From Candidatus Aenigmatarchaeota archaeon (GTDB taxonomy: Archaea; Aenigmatarchaeota; Aenigmatarchaeia; QMZP01; JAFGSV01), in assembly GCA_030624445.1 (NCBI GenBank), contig JAUXKD010000005.1, forward strand, positions 1 through 10,670: DNA of 10,670 bases, read 5' to 3'. The notes beneath the pieces were generated by a model that saw only the letters and a list, made by a program, of their open reading frames with translations, had not been told where the DNA came from and did no database searches. Position numbers and translations under genes: made by a program. Positions 1-6,568 of this stretch are shown here, piece after piece (the stretch's first letter is position 1; each line of letters starts with the position of its first letter).

Positions 1-600
1 AAAAAGATAGTTGAGCACGTGCTTAAAAGCCGCCTGGAGGCCGACTTAAACAGGCCGATTCTGAGTCCCGATACGATAAGGAAGTACGTTGCTTATGCGA
101 GAGAAAAATGCACTCCCGAGCTCACCTCCGAAGTGGGCAAACTCCTCAAGAACTTTTACGTCAAGATGAGGGGAAGGGCGGAGGGAGGAAGGGCCCCTGT
201 TCCCATAACCCTCAGGCAGTTCGAGGGGCTCATGAGGATTTCCGAGGCCTCGGCGAAGATACAGCTCTCCAACGTGATAAGGAAAGAAGATGCCCAGAGG
301 GCGATAAAGCTCATGAAGTCCAGCCTGAAGGACCTTGGTTCTGACATAGAGACCGGTGAGATAGACATTGACAAAAGCGAGGGCGGGACGACATTCAGCG
401 AAAGGTCGAAGATAACAAAGATTCTGAATTTGATAGATGAACTTTCGGGAGAGAAGAGGGACATAGTGCCCGTTTCAAAGCTCAAGGAAAACGCAGCCAA
501 GGAAGGCATAGATGAAACGGAAGTGGACGACACCATTGAAAGGCTCAAGAAGGAAGGGATACTTTTCGAGCCGAACCCGGGATATGTCCAGAGGCCGTAA
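1..600 (+). CDS. mcm: MCM replicative DNA helicase, C-terminal part (5' end outside window)
   Basis: This is the last 199 codons of an archaeal minichromosome maintenance helicase, the ATP-driven ring that unwinds DNA at replication forks. The frame is open from base 1, so the GTG at 19 is internal and the real start lies outside the window. Visible parts are the end of the AAA+ module, with the helical lid and the sensor-2 stretch PVPITLRQFEGLMR (about bases 199-240; the Arg of TLRQ is the likely sensor-2 residue), followed by EASAKIQLSN. After a polar linker comes a winged-helix-like domain (about codons 134-199), the usual C-terminal domain of archaeal MCM. Walker A, Walker B and the arginine finger are not in the window. 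The gene ends in TAA at 598-600, and a zinc-ribbon gene follows 45 bases later on the same strand. Identification is firm; only full length and start are unknown. Confidence 0.95.
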   Translation, partial: KKIVEHVLKSRLEADLNRPILSPDTIRKYVAYAREKCTPELTSEVGKLLKNFYVKMRGRAEGGRAPVPITLRQFEGLMRISEASAKIQLSNVIRKEDAQRAIKLMKSSLKDLGSDIETGEIDIDKSEGGTTFSERSKITKILNLIDELSGEKRDIVPVSKLKENAAKEGIDETEVDDTIERLKKEGILFEPNPGYVQRP

Positions 601-617
601 ATGACGCCCGCGTATGA

Positions 618-625
618 TTTTTAAG
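618..625 (+). promoter_or_regulatory. Possible TATA box for the zinc-ribbon gene
   Basis: The A/T-rich octamer TTTTTAAG is centred about 24 bases ahead of the ATG at 646. That is the spacing expected if transcription starts at or next to the start codon (leaderless mRNA). No ribosome-binding site is visible before this ATG, which agrees. The box is a weak match to the archaeal consensus, and its T-run could instead help end mcm transcription. Confidence 0.4.
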
Positions 626-645
626 TTCCCGTGCGTAATAGTATT

Positions 646-933
646 ATGAACTGCCCGAAATGCGAAGGCGGGGCATACCTGGTGGACGAGGACCTGCTGA
701 AGATCATGGAAAACGTCCAGCCGGTGAAGTTGCTGATAAAGCAGACCTTTGTGTGCAGGGCATGCTCCGAAAGGTTCAGCAGGATAGTCTGGGACGGCCT
801 TGATGCACGCAAACGGATGGAAGAAAGTTCTTCAGGGGGCATGCAGGCGGTTTCCCTTTCCGGCCCAGGCAACGAGCCCTCGGCTTCTCCGGATCAGGCC
901 GCTGCCGGCATACAATTCCTTGACAGTGTTTGA
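646..933 (+). CDS. Small zinc-ribbon protein of unknown function
   Basis: A 95-residue protein. It opens with CPKC (Cys3, Cys6) and has a second pair CRAC (Cys37, Cys40), the four-Cys arrangement of a zinc ribbon; zinc binding is inferred. The segment between the pairs (about residues 11-35) is a charged, then hydrophobic helix-like stretch. The last 35 or so residues are rich in Ser, Gly, Pro and Ala and are probably disordered. I chose the ATG at 646 over the in-frame GTG at 631 because the CPKC motif then sits right at the N terminus, as in most zinc ribbons, and because a TATA-like box lies at leaderless spacing. It follows mcm on the same strand and converges on the 957-2045 gene, with 23 bases between the two stops. 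Possible roles are nucleic-acid or protein binding; I recognise no specific family. Confidence 0.75.
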   Translation: MNCPKCEGGAYLVDEDLLKIMENVQPVKLLIKQTFVCRACSERFSRIVWDGLDARKRMEESSSGGMQAVSLSGPGNEPSASPDQAAAGIQFLDSV

Positions 934-946
934 TTCTTCGTTTCAC

Positions 947-953
947 AAAAAAA
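947..953 (-). terminator. Oligo-T terminator for the minus-strand icd-acn cassette
   Basis: On the minus strand a run of seven T residues lies 4 to 10 bases beyond the TAA of the 957-2045 gene, inside the short gap between convergent genes. Archaeal RNA polymerase stops at such U-rich tracts, helped by FttA/aCPSF1, which is itself encoded in this window. No hairpin precedes the run. Confidence 0.55.
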
Positions 954-956
954 GGT

Positions 957-2045
957 TTAAAGCAGGAACCCTGTCGTGTGCTCCGCGTTGCCGACTGATT
1001 TTCCAAGGTCCTCCAGAGTGATCGTTTCGCCTCCTTTCTTGTCAGTAAGTTTCATATCGGAGATAACCGCGGGATATTCGTTGTATACCAGTTTATTGGG
1101 AATGATGCCGAGGGTTTTCCTCCTGAACGTCCATGAAGAATGGGAATATGGACTGACGGTGAATTTGATTTTGCCGTGCCCGTTCTCTCCTGATATCGTG
1201 AATGTGGGCATGTCTCCACCCGACTTCTTAATGCGCATTTCATCGAATTCGTGCATTTTCTCACCGTCAAAAAAGGAGATGTCTTTCTTTAAGGATTTCC
1301 CGAGTATTCGGGGGTTGAAGTACGTCAGGATTCCTCCGTTCTCGAAATGGAACACCCCCCAGTACCAGGGCAGTGAGGGGACGTCCACAAAGACGCGCTG
1401 GAAGTAGGCACTTCCACGGATCGGTTCGTTCTTGACCCGCCCTGTAATGTCAAGATGGTTCAACTTTATTATCGAATACCCCCTGCCGCCAATGTAATTA
1501 TTTGAATTGTGTACAGTCTTTGCGAAATCGTGTCTGTTTCCCGCTTCCGCGACGAATTCGAAATCTTCCCCGATTTTCACCGTGTTCCTGTTTTTATCCA
1601 CGGAAAACGAGGTGGGCGTAGCGGAATCGGATGAAAGTTTTCTTCCTGACACGCTTATGTTACACTGCTCGAGAAGGAAATTGTGATGCATCTTTTCCCC
1701 GTCGAAATACCAGGAAGCGACCGCACCGGCGAGGTTGCTCTTGTCCTTGTAATGCTTCAGCTCGATTTCAAGGTCGTTGCAGGTGATCCTTTTCACATTT
1801 TTCGTGGACCAGAGGATCATCAGTTGCCTTGGCTTGTCCGGATTCTCCGGGTTGTTGAAGAAAAACAGCCAGAACCACCACCACCACGCTCCGCGGGGCC
1901 TTGGTTCGTTTTTTATATCGAAGACTTTCCGTTCCATTTCAACAAAATTCTTTCTCTTTTTGGTTTTCATCCTCACAACCCAATGATTTTTATTGATATT
2001 GTTCACGACTTTCATTAATAAGGCTTTTTTAGATAGTCGGGTCAT
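957..2045 (-). CDS. Uncharacterised Trp-rich, probably beta-rich protein in the TCA cassette
   Basis: A 362-residue protein I cannot assign to a family. The first 40 residues are basic with no clear signal peptide. Then comes a striking aromatic cluster, GAWWWWFWLFFFNNPENP (about residues 52-69). The rest looks like alternating beta strands, including GSAYFQRVF (211-219) and PWYWGVFHFENG (226-237). The heptapeptide FDGEKMH occurs twice (114-120 and 259-265), suggesting two related halves. The EWWYF-like opening and two-half layout recall lipocalin-like proteins of the CrtC/AttH type, which is a weak inference. The ATG at 2043-2045 overlaps the acn stop as ATGA, so I chose that start; Met11, Met26 and Met37 are alternatives. 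Co-expression with aconitase and isocitrate dehydrogenase is likely, but no metabolic role can be read from the sequence. Confidence 0.8.
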   Translation of the reverse strand: MTRLSKKALLMKVVNNINKNHWVVRMKTKKRKNFVEMERKVFDIKNEPRPRGAWWWWFWLFFFNNPENPDKPRQLMILWSTKNVKRITCNDLEIELKHYKDKSNLAGAVASWYFDGEKMHHNFLLEQCNISVSGRKLSSDSATPTSFSVDKNRNTVKIGEDFEFVAEAGNRHDFAKTVHNSNNYIGGRGYSIIKLNHLDITGRVKNEPIRGSAYFQRVFVDVPSLPWYWGVFHFENGGILTYFNPRILGKSLKKDISFFDGEKMHEFDEMRIKKSGGDMPTFTISGENGHGKIKFTVSPYSHSSWTFRRKTLGIIPNKLVYNEYPAVISDMKLTDKKGGETITLEDLGKSVGNAEHTTGFLL

Positions 2046-3985
2046 TTCTGTCCTTTGGCATGATTCAAAGCTCCGCCCGCAATGACCATCTCGATCTGCC
2101 TCCGGCTTAACTCATGTTTCAGCGGAATCTTTTTACCGTTAGTCTCATCCTCCAGGACGAGGCTGTTGTTGGCCAATCCTTCATGCACATTCGTCAATCT
2201 GAGTTTGCTGCCGGCGTCCAGACCCCCGTAATCATCGGGATTGGCGAAGACCAGGGGAACGATGCCGAAGTTAACCAGGTTGTCACTATGGATCCTCTGG
2301 TAACCTTTTGCGATAACGGCCTTCACTCCAAGATACATCGGGCAGAGGGCCGCATGCTCTCTGCTGGATCCCTCTCCATAACCTTCTCCCGCCACGACTA
2401 TGTTTGCTACGCCTTTATTCTTCAATTCAGAAGCTCTTTTGTGAAAATCCGGCTCTATGCCGGAAAAGACGGCCTCTGAATATGCAGGGATGTTGCTCCT
2501 GTATTTGAGCCACTGCCCGGCCGGGCATATGTCGTCGGTAGTTATGTTGTCTTCCAGCTTGATAGTCACAGCGGCGTCGAACGAGTCAGAAAGACTCTCA
2601 TTTTTTGGTACTTCGGATATGTTCGGGCCACGTTTGATATCCGCATCCGGGTTTCCCTTGTTGAACATGAACAATGAATTTATATCCGGATACCGCTTCG
2701 GCACGAACCTTTGATAGCTCATGTCGGCAAACACCTCCCTTGGATCGCTAATGACACCGGTCACGGCCGAGGCTGCCGCAGCTTCCGGGCTTACAAGATA
2801 AACATCAGCGTCTTTTGTCCCGCTTCTGCCGCAGAAATTTCTGTTGAAAGTGGAGACCCTCACGCCTTCTGACCTCGGTGAGTACCCCTGGCCTATGCAG
2901 GCCCCGCAAACCTCTTCTGTGATTCTCGCACCCGCTTCGTTCATTGTGCTGTAGCCTCCGCTTTCCACAAGCAACTGCTTGACCGCTCTCGAACCGGGCG
3001 TTACGATCAGTTGCACCCCTTTATGGACGTCTTTTCCCTTCAGAGACTCAGCGACTATCATCAGATCGTGATATGAAGAATTGGTGCATGCCCCCACGCA
3101 AACCTGATTCACGTGGGTCCCGAGTGCCTCTTCGAGTGGCGCGGCTTTGCCTAACCCTCTTTCTCCGGCCTTTGGAGCCATAACAACCATCGGGACCAAT
3201 TCAGACAGGTTCAATTCGAACACCTCATCGTAACGGGCGTCAGGTTCCGCTGACACTGGCTTATAGTCATCTTTCCGGTTCAACAACGTCAGGAATTCCA
3301 GTGTCCTCTCGTCGCTTGGAAAAATCGAGGTGGTGGCGCCAAGTTCAGCACCCATGTTGGTGATGGTGGCCCTGTCGGGAACGCTCAGATTTTTAACGCC
3401 CTCTCCAAAATATTCAAAAACCCTGTCCTTGTTTTTCGTTCCGAATTCCTGGATAACCCTCAGAATAACGTCTTTTCCGCTGACCCAGTCTTTTAACTCC
3501 CCGCTGAGATGTATTCCGACCACTTCCGGTGTCTTGAGGCTGTAAGGCTGGCCGGCCATGGCAAGAGCGACGTCCAGCCCGCCAACGCCTATCGCAAGCA
3601 TTCCCATGCCACCTGCCGTGGGTGTGTGGCTGTCTGAACCGATCAAGGTTCTTCCTGGCTTTGCGAATCTCTCCAGGAACAGCTGATGGCAGATTCCATT
3701 ACCGGCCTTTGAAAGGATTGCACCATATTTTTCGGCAACGCTCTGAAGATAGTCATGGTCATCCGCGTTCTCGAAACCCATCTGTACCGTGTTGTGGTCT
3801 ATAAAACTCACGGCTCTTGTCTTTATTTTAGAAGTCCCTATCGTTTCGAACTGCAACCACGCCATCGTGCCGGTCGCATCCTGCGTAAGTGTATCGTCTA
3901 TTCTTATGGAAATTCCGTTGCCCGGATTCAGTTCCCCTTCGGCCAGAGATCTTTTCAGAATTTTTTCCGTCAGCGTGCCTTTCAT
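2042..3985 (-). CDS. acn: Aconitate hydratase (aconitase), Aquifex-type
   Basis: A 647-residue cytoplasmic iron-sulfur enzyme converting citrate to isocitrate via cis-aconitate. The three cluster ligands are visible: Cys300 in GACTNSS, and Cys360 and Cys363 in CGACIG. Other hallmarks are GSDSHTPTAGG (116-126), GVGGLDVA (133-140), and the C-terminal swivel domain starting near 475 (EDNITTDDICPAG) with GEGYGEGSSREHAA (533-546) carrying substrate-contact Ser and Arg. Catalytic and swivel domains are in one chain, which argues against the two-subunit isopropylmalate dehydratase. The length is well below the roughly 900 residues of AcnA or AcnB and fits the shorter Aquifex-type group, frequent in bacteria. 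Its ATG overlaps the icd stop as ATGA, with a G-rich stretch (GGGGGAT) just upstream as a possible ribosome-binding site. A homoaconitase activity cannot be excluded, but the icd neighbour favours aconitase. Confidence 0.93.
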   Translation of the reverse strand: MKGTLTEKILKRSLAEGELNPGNGISIRIDDTLTQDATGTMAWLQFETIGTSKIKTRAVSFIDHNTVQMGFENADDHDYLQSVAEKYGAILSKAGNGICHQLFLERFAKPGRTLIGSDSHTPTAGGMGMLAIGVGGLDVALAMAGQPYSLKTPEVVGIHLSGELKDWVSGKDVILRVIQEFGTKNKDRVFEYFGEGVKNLSVPDRATITNMGAELGATTSIFPSDERTLEFLTLLNRKDDYKPVSAEPDARYDEVFELNLSELVPMVVMAPKAGERGLGKAAPLEEALGTHVNQVCVGACTNSSYHDLMIVAESLKGKDVHKGVQLIVTPGSRAVKQLLVESGGYSTMNEAGARITEEVCGACIGQGYSPRSEGVRVSTFNRNFCGRSGTKDADVYLVSPEAAAASAVTGVISDPREVFADMSYQRFVPKRYPDINSLFMFNKGNPDADIKRGPNISEVPKNESLSDSFDAAVTIKLEDNITTDDICPAGQWLKYRSNIPAYSEAVFSGIEPDFHKRASELKNKGVANIVVAGEGYGEGSSREHAALCPMYLGVKAVIAKGYQRIHSDNLVNFGIVPLVFANPDDYGGLDAGSKLRLTNVHEGLANNSLVLEDETNGKKIPLKHELSRRQIEMVIAGGALNHAKGQK

Positions 3986-5355
3986 TTTGCATCCCCCCGG
4001 ATGTACCGGATTATCGCGTCTGCAAACTCCGAAGACTTCATGCCATCGTTCTGGGTGTAGCCATCGAACTGCCTGACCAAATCATAGGTTACCGGCAGTG
4101 GTTTTGCCCCCTCTTTTGAGAGCCGGGCAGCCTTGGAAATCGTAGAGGAGATTCCATTTTTTACCAGATCACCGGCCTTTTTCCAGCCCAGGTGTTCAAG
4201 CATCATCGCGCCTGACAGCATGAGAGAACTCGGATTGGCTTTGTCCTGCCCGGCATATTTGGGAGCCGTCCCGTGCGTGGCTTCGAAGATGGCGCACTTG
4301 TCTCCTATGTTCGCTCCGGGTGCGAGTCCCAAGCCGCCTACCAATGCCGCCAAGGCGTCAGATATATAATCGCCATTGAGATTGGGACATGCGATAACGT
4401 CATAATCGCCCGGTCTTGTCTGTATTTGCTGGAACATGGAATCGGCAACCCGGTCATTGATGACGACCTTGCCCTCGGGAACGTCGCCTTCCAGCTCGCT
4501 TTCGGCAACCGTTTTCTCCGGAAATTCCTTCTTGGCCAGTTCATAGCCCCATTTCATGAAGGCTCCTTCGGTGAACTTCATAATGTTGCCTTTGTGCATG
4601 AGTGTCACTTTCTTGTATCCGTTTTCAAGGGCATACTCGATGGCCTTCCTTATCAGTCTTTTGGATCCCTGCTCGCTCATCGGCTTCAGGCCAATTCCGT
4701 AATTCCATCCCGGCCTGAGCTTTCCTCCAAGTTCCTTTACCAGAAACTCCTGCAATCTCTTTCCTTCCTCCGATCCTGCCTCGAACTCGATTCCAGCATA
4801 CACGTCCTCGATGTTTTCCCTGAAAACGACCATATCGACCTTGTCGGCATTCCTGTTCGGTGCCGATACCCCATCGAAATACTTGACCGGCCTGATGCAT
4901 GTATGCAAGTCAAAAAACTGTCTTAACGCGACATTGATGCTTCTGAATCCCCCGCCCACGGGAGTTGTTAAAGGGCCCTTCAATGCGACTGAGAAATGCC
5001 CGATCGCTTTCAGCGTATCGTCTGGCAGGTACACTTGCCTCTGATCTTCCGGTGACATGGCCTTTATGTCGTCATCGGAAAGGTTCGGGTGGTAGACTTC
5101 CCTTGAAGAATCTCCCGCGTGGGCTTTAAACCAGCGTATCTTTTTTTCACCGTTATAGGCCGCTTCGACTGCCGCATTCAACGTTCTTATCGCGGCATCA
5201 GTTATGCCAGGAACGCCGTTTATTGTCCTGCCGATGCCGTCTCCTTCAATGAGTACGACAATCGGCTCATTCGGTACTGCAAGCTTCCCGTCCGCTACGT
5301 TGATCACGCTTCCAGATTCCGGCAATTTCAATTTATCAAATACAGGCTCTGCCAT
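3982..5355 (-). CDS. icd: Isocitrate dehydrogenase, NADP+-dependent
   Basis: A 457-residue enzyme of the TCA cycle that oxidatively decarboxylates isocitrate to 2-oxoglutarate. It follows the E. coli Icd pattern closely. The isocitrate-binding segment GPLTTPVGGGFRS (127-139) keeps the Ser (139) equivalent to the E. coli Ser113 phosphorylation site. FRENIEDVYAGIE (178-190) contains catalytic Tyr185, HKGNIMKFTEGAF contains Lys255, and NLNGDYISD carries metal-binding Asp329 and Asp333. NADP+ rather than NAD+ is indicated by Lys366-Tyr367 in APKYAG and by Tyr424 and Arg428 in TYDLVR, matching E. coli Lys344, Tyr345, Tyr391 and Arg395. The ATG at 5353-5355 follows a clear GGAGGT. It is the first gene of a three-gene cassette with acn and an unknown gene. 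No kinase/phosphatase gene is in the window, so the conserved Ser need not be regulatory. Confidence 0.96.
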   Translation of the reverse strand: MAEPVFDKLKLPESGSVINVADGKLAVPNEPIVVLIEGDGIGRTINGVPGITDAAIRTLNAAVEAAYNGEKKIRWFKAHAGDSSREVYHPNLSDDDIKAMSPEDQRQVYLPDDTLKAIGHFSVALKGPLTTPVGGGFRSINVALRQFFDLHTCIRPVKYFDGVSAPNRNADKVDMVVFRENIEDVYAGIEFEAGSEEGKRLQEFLVKELGGKLRPGWNYGIGLKPMSEQGSKRLIRKAIEYALENGYKKVTLMHKGNIMKFTEGAFMKWGYELAKKEFPEKTVAESELEGDVPEGKVVINDRVADSMFQQIQTRPGDYDVIACPNLNGDYISDALAALVGGLGLAPGANIGDKCAIFEATHGTAPKYAGQDKANPSSLMLSGAMMLEHLGWKKAGDLVKNGISSTISKAARLSKEGAKPLPVTYDLVRQFDGYTQNDGMKSSEFADAIIRYIRGDAK

Positions 5356-5361
5356 TCTATT

Positions 5362-5367
5362 ACCTCC
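5362..5367 (-). promoter_or_regulatory. Shine-Dalgarno site of icd
   Basis: The minus strand reads GGAGGT six bases before the icd ATG, a full match to the archaeal 16S anti-Shine-Dalgarno core. It fixes the icd start at 5355 and shows that leadered translation coexists here with apparently leaderless genes. Confidence 0.85.
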
Positions 5368-5407
5368 ATAATTACAACGAAATTCCGATGCCGATTACGG
5401 TTTTTAG

Positions 5408-5442
5408 TTTTTATAGAAATGATAAAACGTGGATATAAAAAT
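5408..5442 (-). promoter_or_regulatory. Candidate promoter region of the icd-acn cassette (two TATA-like boxes)
   Basis: Two A/T-rich boxes lie between the membrane-protein gene and icd. ATTTTTATAT at 5433-5442 would give a leader of about 55 bases, and TATAAAAA at 5408-5415 a leader of about 30 bases. Both leave the GGAGGT inside the mRNA. The sequence cannot tell which is used; two start sites are possible. Confidence 0.5.
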
Positions 5443-5456
5443 CCAACAATTCAGTT

Positions 5457-5900
5457 CTAGACGAACACGGCCAGGATAATCACGAGATACCAGAGGAAAA
5501 GGTTGAAAATACCTAAATATTTCATGCGTTCCCTCGTCTTCAAAAATCTGGGCGACGGCTTCCGTTCCGGTTTTGGAGCGAGCTTTATCAATTTCTTCGA
5601 GCTGATTCCGATTATTATTCCGAAGATAACTATCAGGACTACGACCACGTGCTTTACCGCCAGCAATCCTGCGTCTATTGGCGACGTCACATAGGATGAG
5701 ACGCCCACACCCGATATTAACAGCAGTATCAGACCCAGCCAGACGAGTTTGGAAATCTCGGGCATGATTTTCATGACGGCGGGACCCATTTCCGGGTTTT
5801 TTTCACTCTTCGCGAAGATGATGGCCCCGATCGTCGCTCCTCCTACACCCCACGCGAGGCCGACGAAATGCAAGAAACTGAAGAGTTCCAAAAACGCCAT
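5457..5900 (-). CDS. Small four-helix membrane protein of unknown function
   Basis: A 147-residue integral membrane protein with about four hydrophobic segments (roughly residues 5-30, 52-71, 80-100 and 127-146). A basic cytosolic-type loop (102-127) rich in Lys, Arg and Pro separates the last two. Two histidines sit in or at the ends of helices, His11 (FLHFVGLAWGVGG) and His84 (LAVKHVVVV). Paired intramembrane His occur in small heme-binding membrane families such as CopD/HemJ/DUF2214-like proteins, but the similarity here is only by pattern. No signal peptide is needed. The start ATG at 5900 is preceded by AAGGATG and an A-rich TATA-like box. The gene lies between another small membrane protein and the icd cassette, about 100 bases from each, and probably has its own promoter. 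Function is not known. Confidence 0.8.
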   Translation of the reverse strand: MAFLELFSFLHFVGLAWGVGGATIGAIIFAKSEKNPEMGPAVMKIMPEISKLVWLGLILLLISGVGVSSYVTSPIDAGLLAVKHVVVVLIVIFGIIIGISSKKLIKLAPKPERKPSPRFLKTRERMKYLGIFNLFLWYLVIILAVFV

Positions 5901-5935
5901 GTTAATAACATCCTTAATTATCTACAGCAGCAAAG

Positions 5936-5950
5936 GTTTTTATTTTTTTC
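5936..5950 (-). promoter_or_regulatory. Candidate TATA region of the four-helix membrane protein gene
   Basis: The minus strand reads an A-rich block with one T (AAAAAAATAAAAA) centred about 43 bases before the ATG at 5900. This would place transcription start near 5918 and leave a leader of roughly 18 bases holding the weak site AAGGATG (5909-5915). Confidence 0.4.
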
Positions 5951-6009
5951 CATGCTTCGAGGCAATTTTAAAAATAAGGCCGATAGCCCAAATTAAACGC
6001 TCTGAGAGA

Positions 6010-6465
6010 TTATTTGTCGTCCCCAAGAAGAATTGTCAAGGGAATGATCGCTATAACAGAATAAGTCAGAACAGCCCAGACACTCACTAACGCAGTAATT
6101 TCGGGTGAAGACCACATAATTCCCATGTGGCCCCCCATAAGGAATTCTGCCACCCAGCCGACCATACCAAAAATAATGATCCCGATATAAACTTTATCTA
6201 TATCAAACATTTTCACGATTCCCAATAAAAGCAGTAAAAAGCCAACGAATATGGGAATTGTAATTGGAAACAGGGTGCAGCCCACCGATGGACAGTTGAT
6301 GTTCTGTTCGACGATCGAGTAAATAGTCCCGACAATCATAAATAACAAAAAATCCGGCAACGGGATTATTTTGATTTTTTTGGCGATCTCTTTCCTGAAT
6401 TTAAAACTCAGTCCGCCGATAATAATCATCCATACTATCGTCGATCCGAATAAATCCAATCCCAT
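6010..6465 (-). CDS. Small polytopic membrane protein of unknown function
   Basis: A 151-residue protein made almost entirely of hydrophobic segments, about five (roughly 3-20, 38-54, 65-84, 92-112 and 122-147). A short basic loop KFRKEIAKKIK (22-32) marks the cytosolic side after the first helix. Acidic residues are embedded near helix ends, Glu53 in SIVEQN and Glu107 in WVAEFLMGG. Two cysteines, Cys58 and Cys63 (CPSVGC), lie in the loop predicted to be on the opposite side from the basic loop, so a disulfide or metal site is possible. I recognise no family. The gene stands alone, about 100 bases from each neighbour, with a TATA-like box at leaderless spacing from the ATG at 6465. Composition is more A/T-rich than the large genes nearby, partly because membrane codons are A/T-rich. 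Confidence 0.78.
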   Translation of the reverse strand: MGLDLFGSTIVWMIIIGGLSFKFRKEIAKKIKIIPLPDFLLFMIVGTIYSIVEQNINCPSVGCTLFPITIPIFVGFLLLLLGIVKMFDIDKVYIGIIIFGMVGWVAEFLMGGHMGIMWSSPEITALVSVWAVLTYSVIAIIPLTILLGDDK

Positions 6466-6487
6466 GTCAATTATTTGAATTAGAAGA

Positions 6488-6496
6488 ATATATAAT
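6488..6496 (-). promoter_or_regulatory. TATA box of the five-helix membrane protein gene, leaderless spacing
   Basis: ATTATATAT on the minus strand is centred about 27 bases ahead of the ATG at 6465, preceded by a purine-rich stretch (GAAAAGAAAA) like a BRE element. No ribosome-binding site is seen before this ATG, so the transcript is probably leaderless or nearly so. Confidence 0.6.
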
Positions 6497-6529
6497 AATT
6501 TTCTTTTCTGTCACCTGATATTACATATG

Positions 6530-6552
6530 ACATCGGGTTAACATCGGCGTTA
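6530..6552. repeat. Tandem imperfect 11-12 bp direct repeat
   Basis: ACATCGGGTTA (6530-6540) is followed directly by ACATCGGCGTTA (6541-6552), identical apart from one inserted C. It lies just past the fttA stop and about 35 bases upstream of the TATA box of the 6010-6465 gene. It could be an operator-like site or chance. Confidence 0.4.
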
Positions 6553-6568
6553 TAAGACGCTATCCGCT

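Noticed and set aside
631..645. GTG at 631 as start of the zinc-ribbon gene
   Set aside because: It adds five residues ahead of CPKC with no ribosome-binding site. The ATG at 646 has TATA spacing typical of leaderless genes.
1870..1890. The WWWW run as a possible sequencing error or frameshift
   Set aside because: The frame stays open for 362 codons on both sides, with protein-like sequence before and after, so no shift is needed.
1683..2018. Plus-strand open frames of 69-111 codons opposite the unknown Trp-rich gene
   Set aside because: The minus-strand gene is favoured by length, by coupling to acn and by strand-like protein pattern. The His and Pro runs in the plus frames are reversed reads of the Trp codons.
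4273..4926. A 217-codon open frame on the plus strand
   Set aside because: It is antisense to icd and inside it. The icd protein is fully supported by active-site residues, and this frame has no promoter or motif.
5960..6009. Possible hairpin terminator (GGC/GCC) after the five-helix membrane protein gene
   Set aside because: The stem is only three pairs. The following T-rich stretch could still end transcription, but I cannot support a hairpin.
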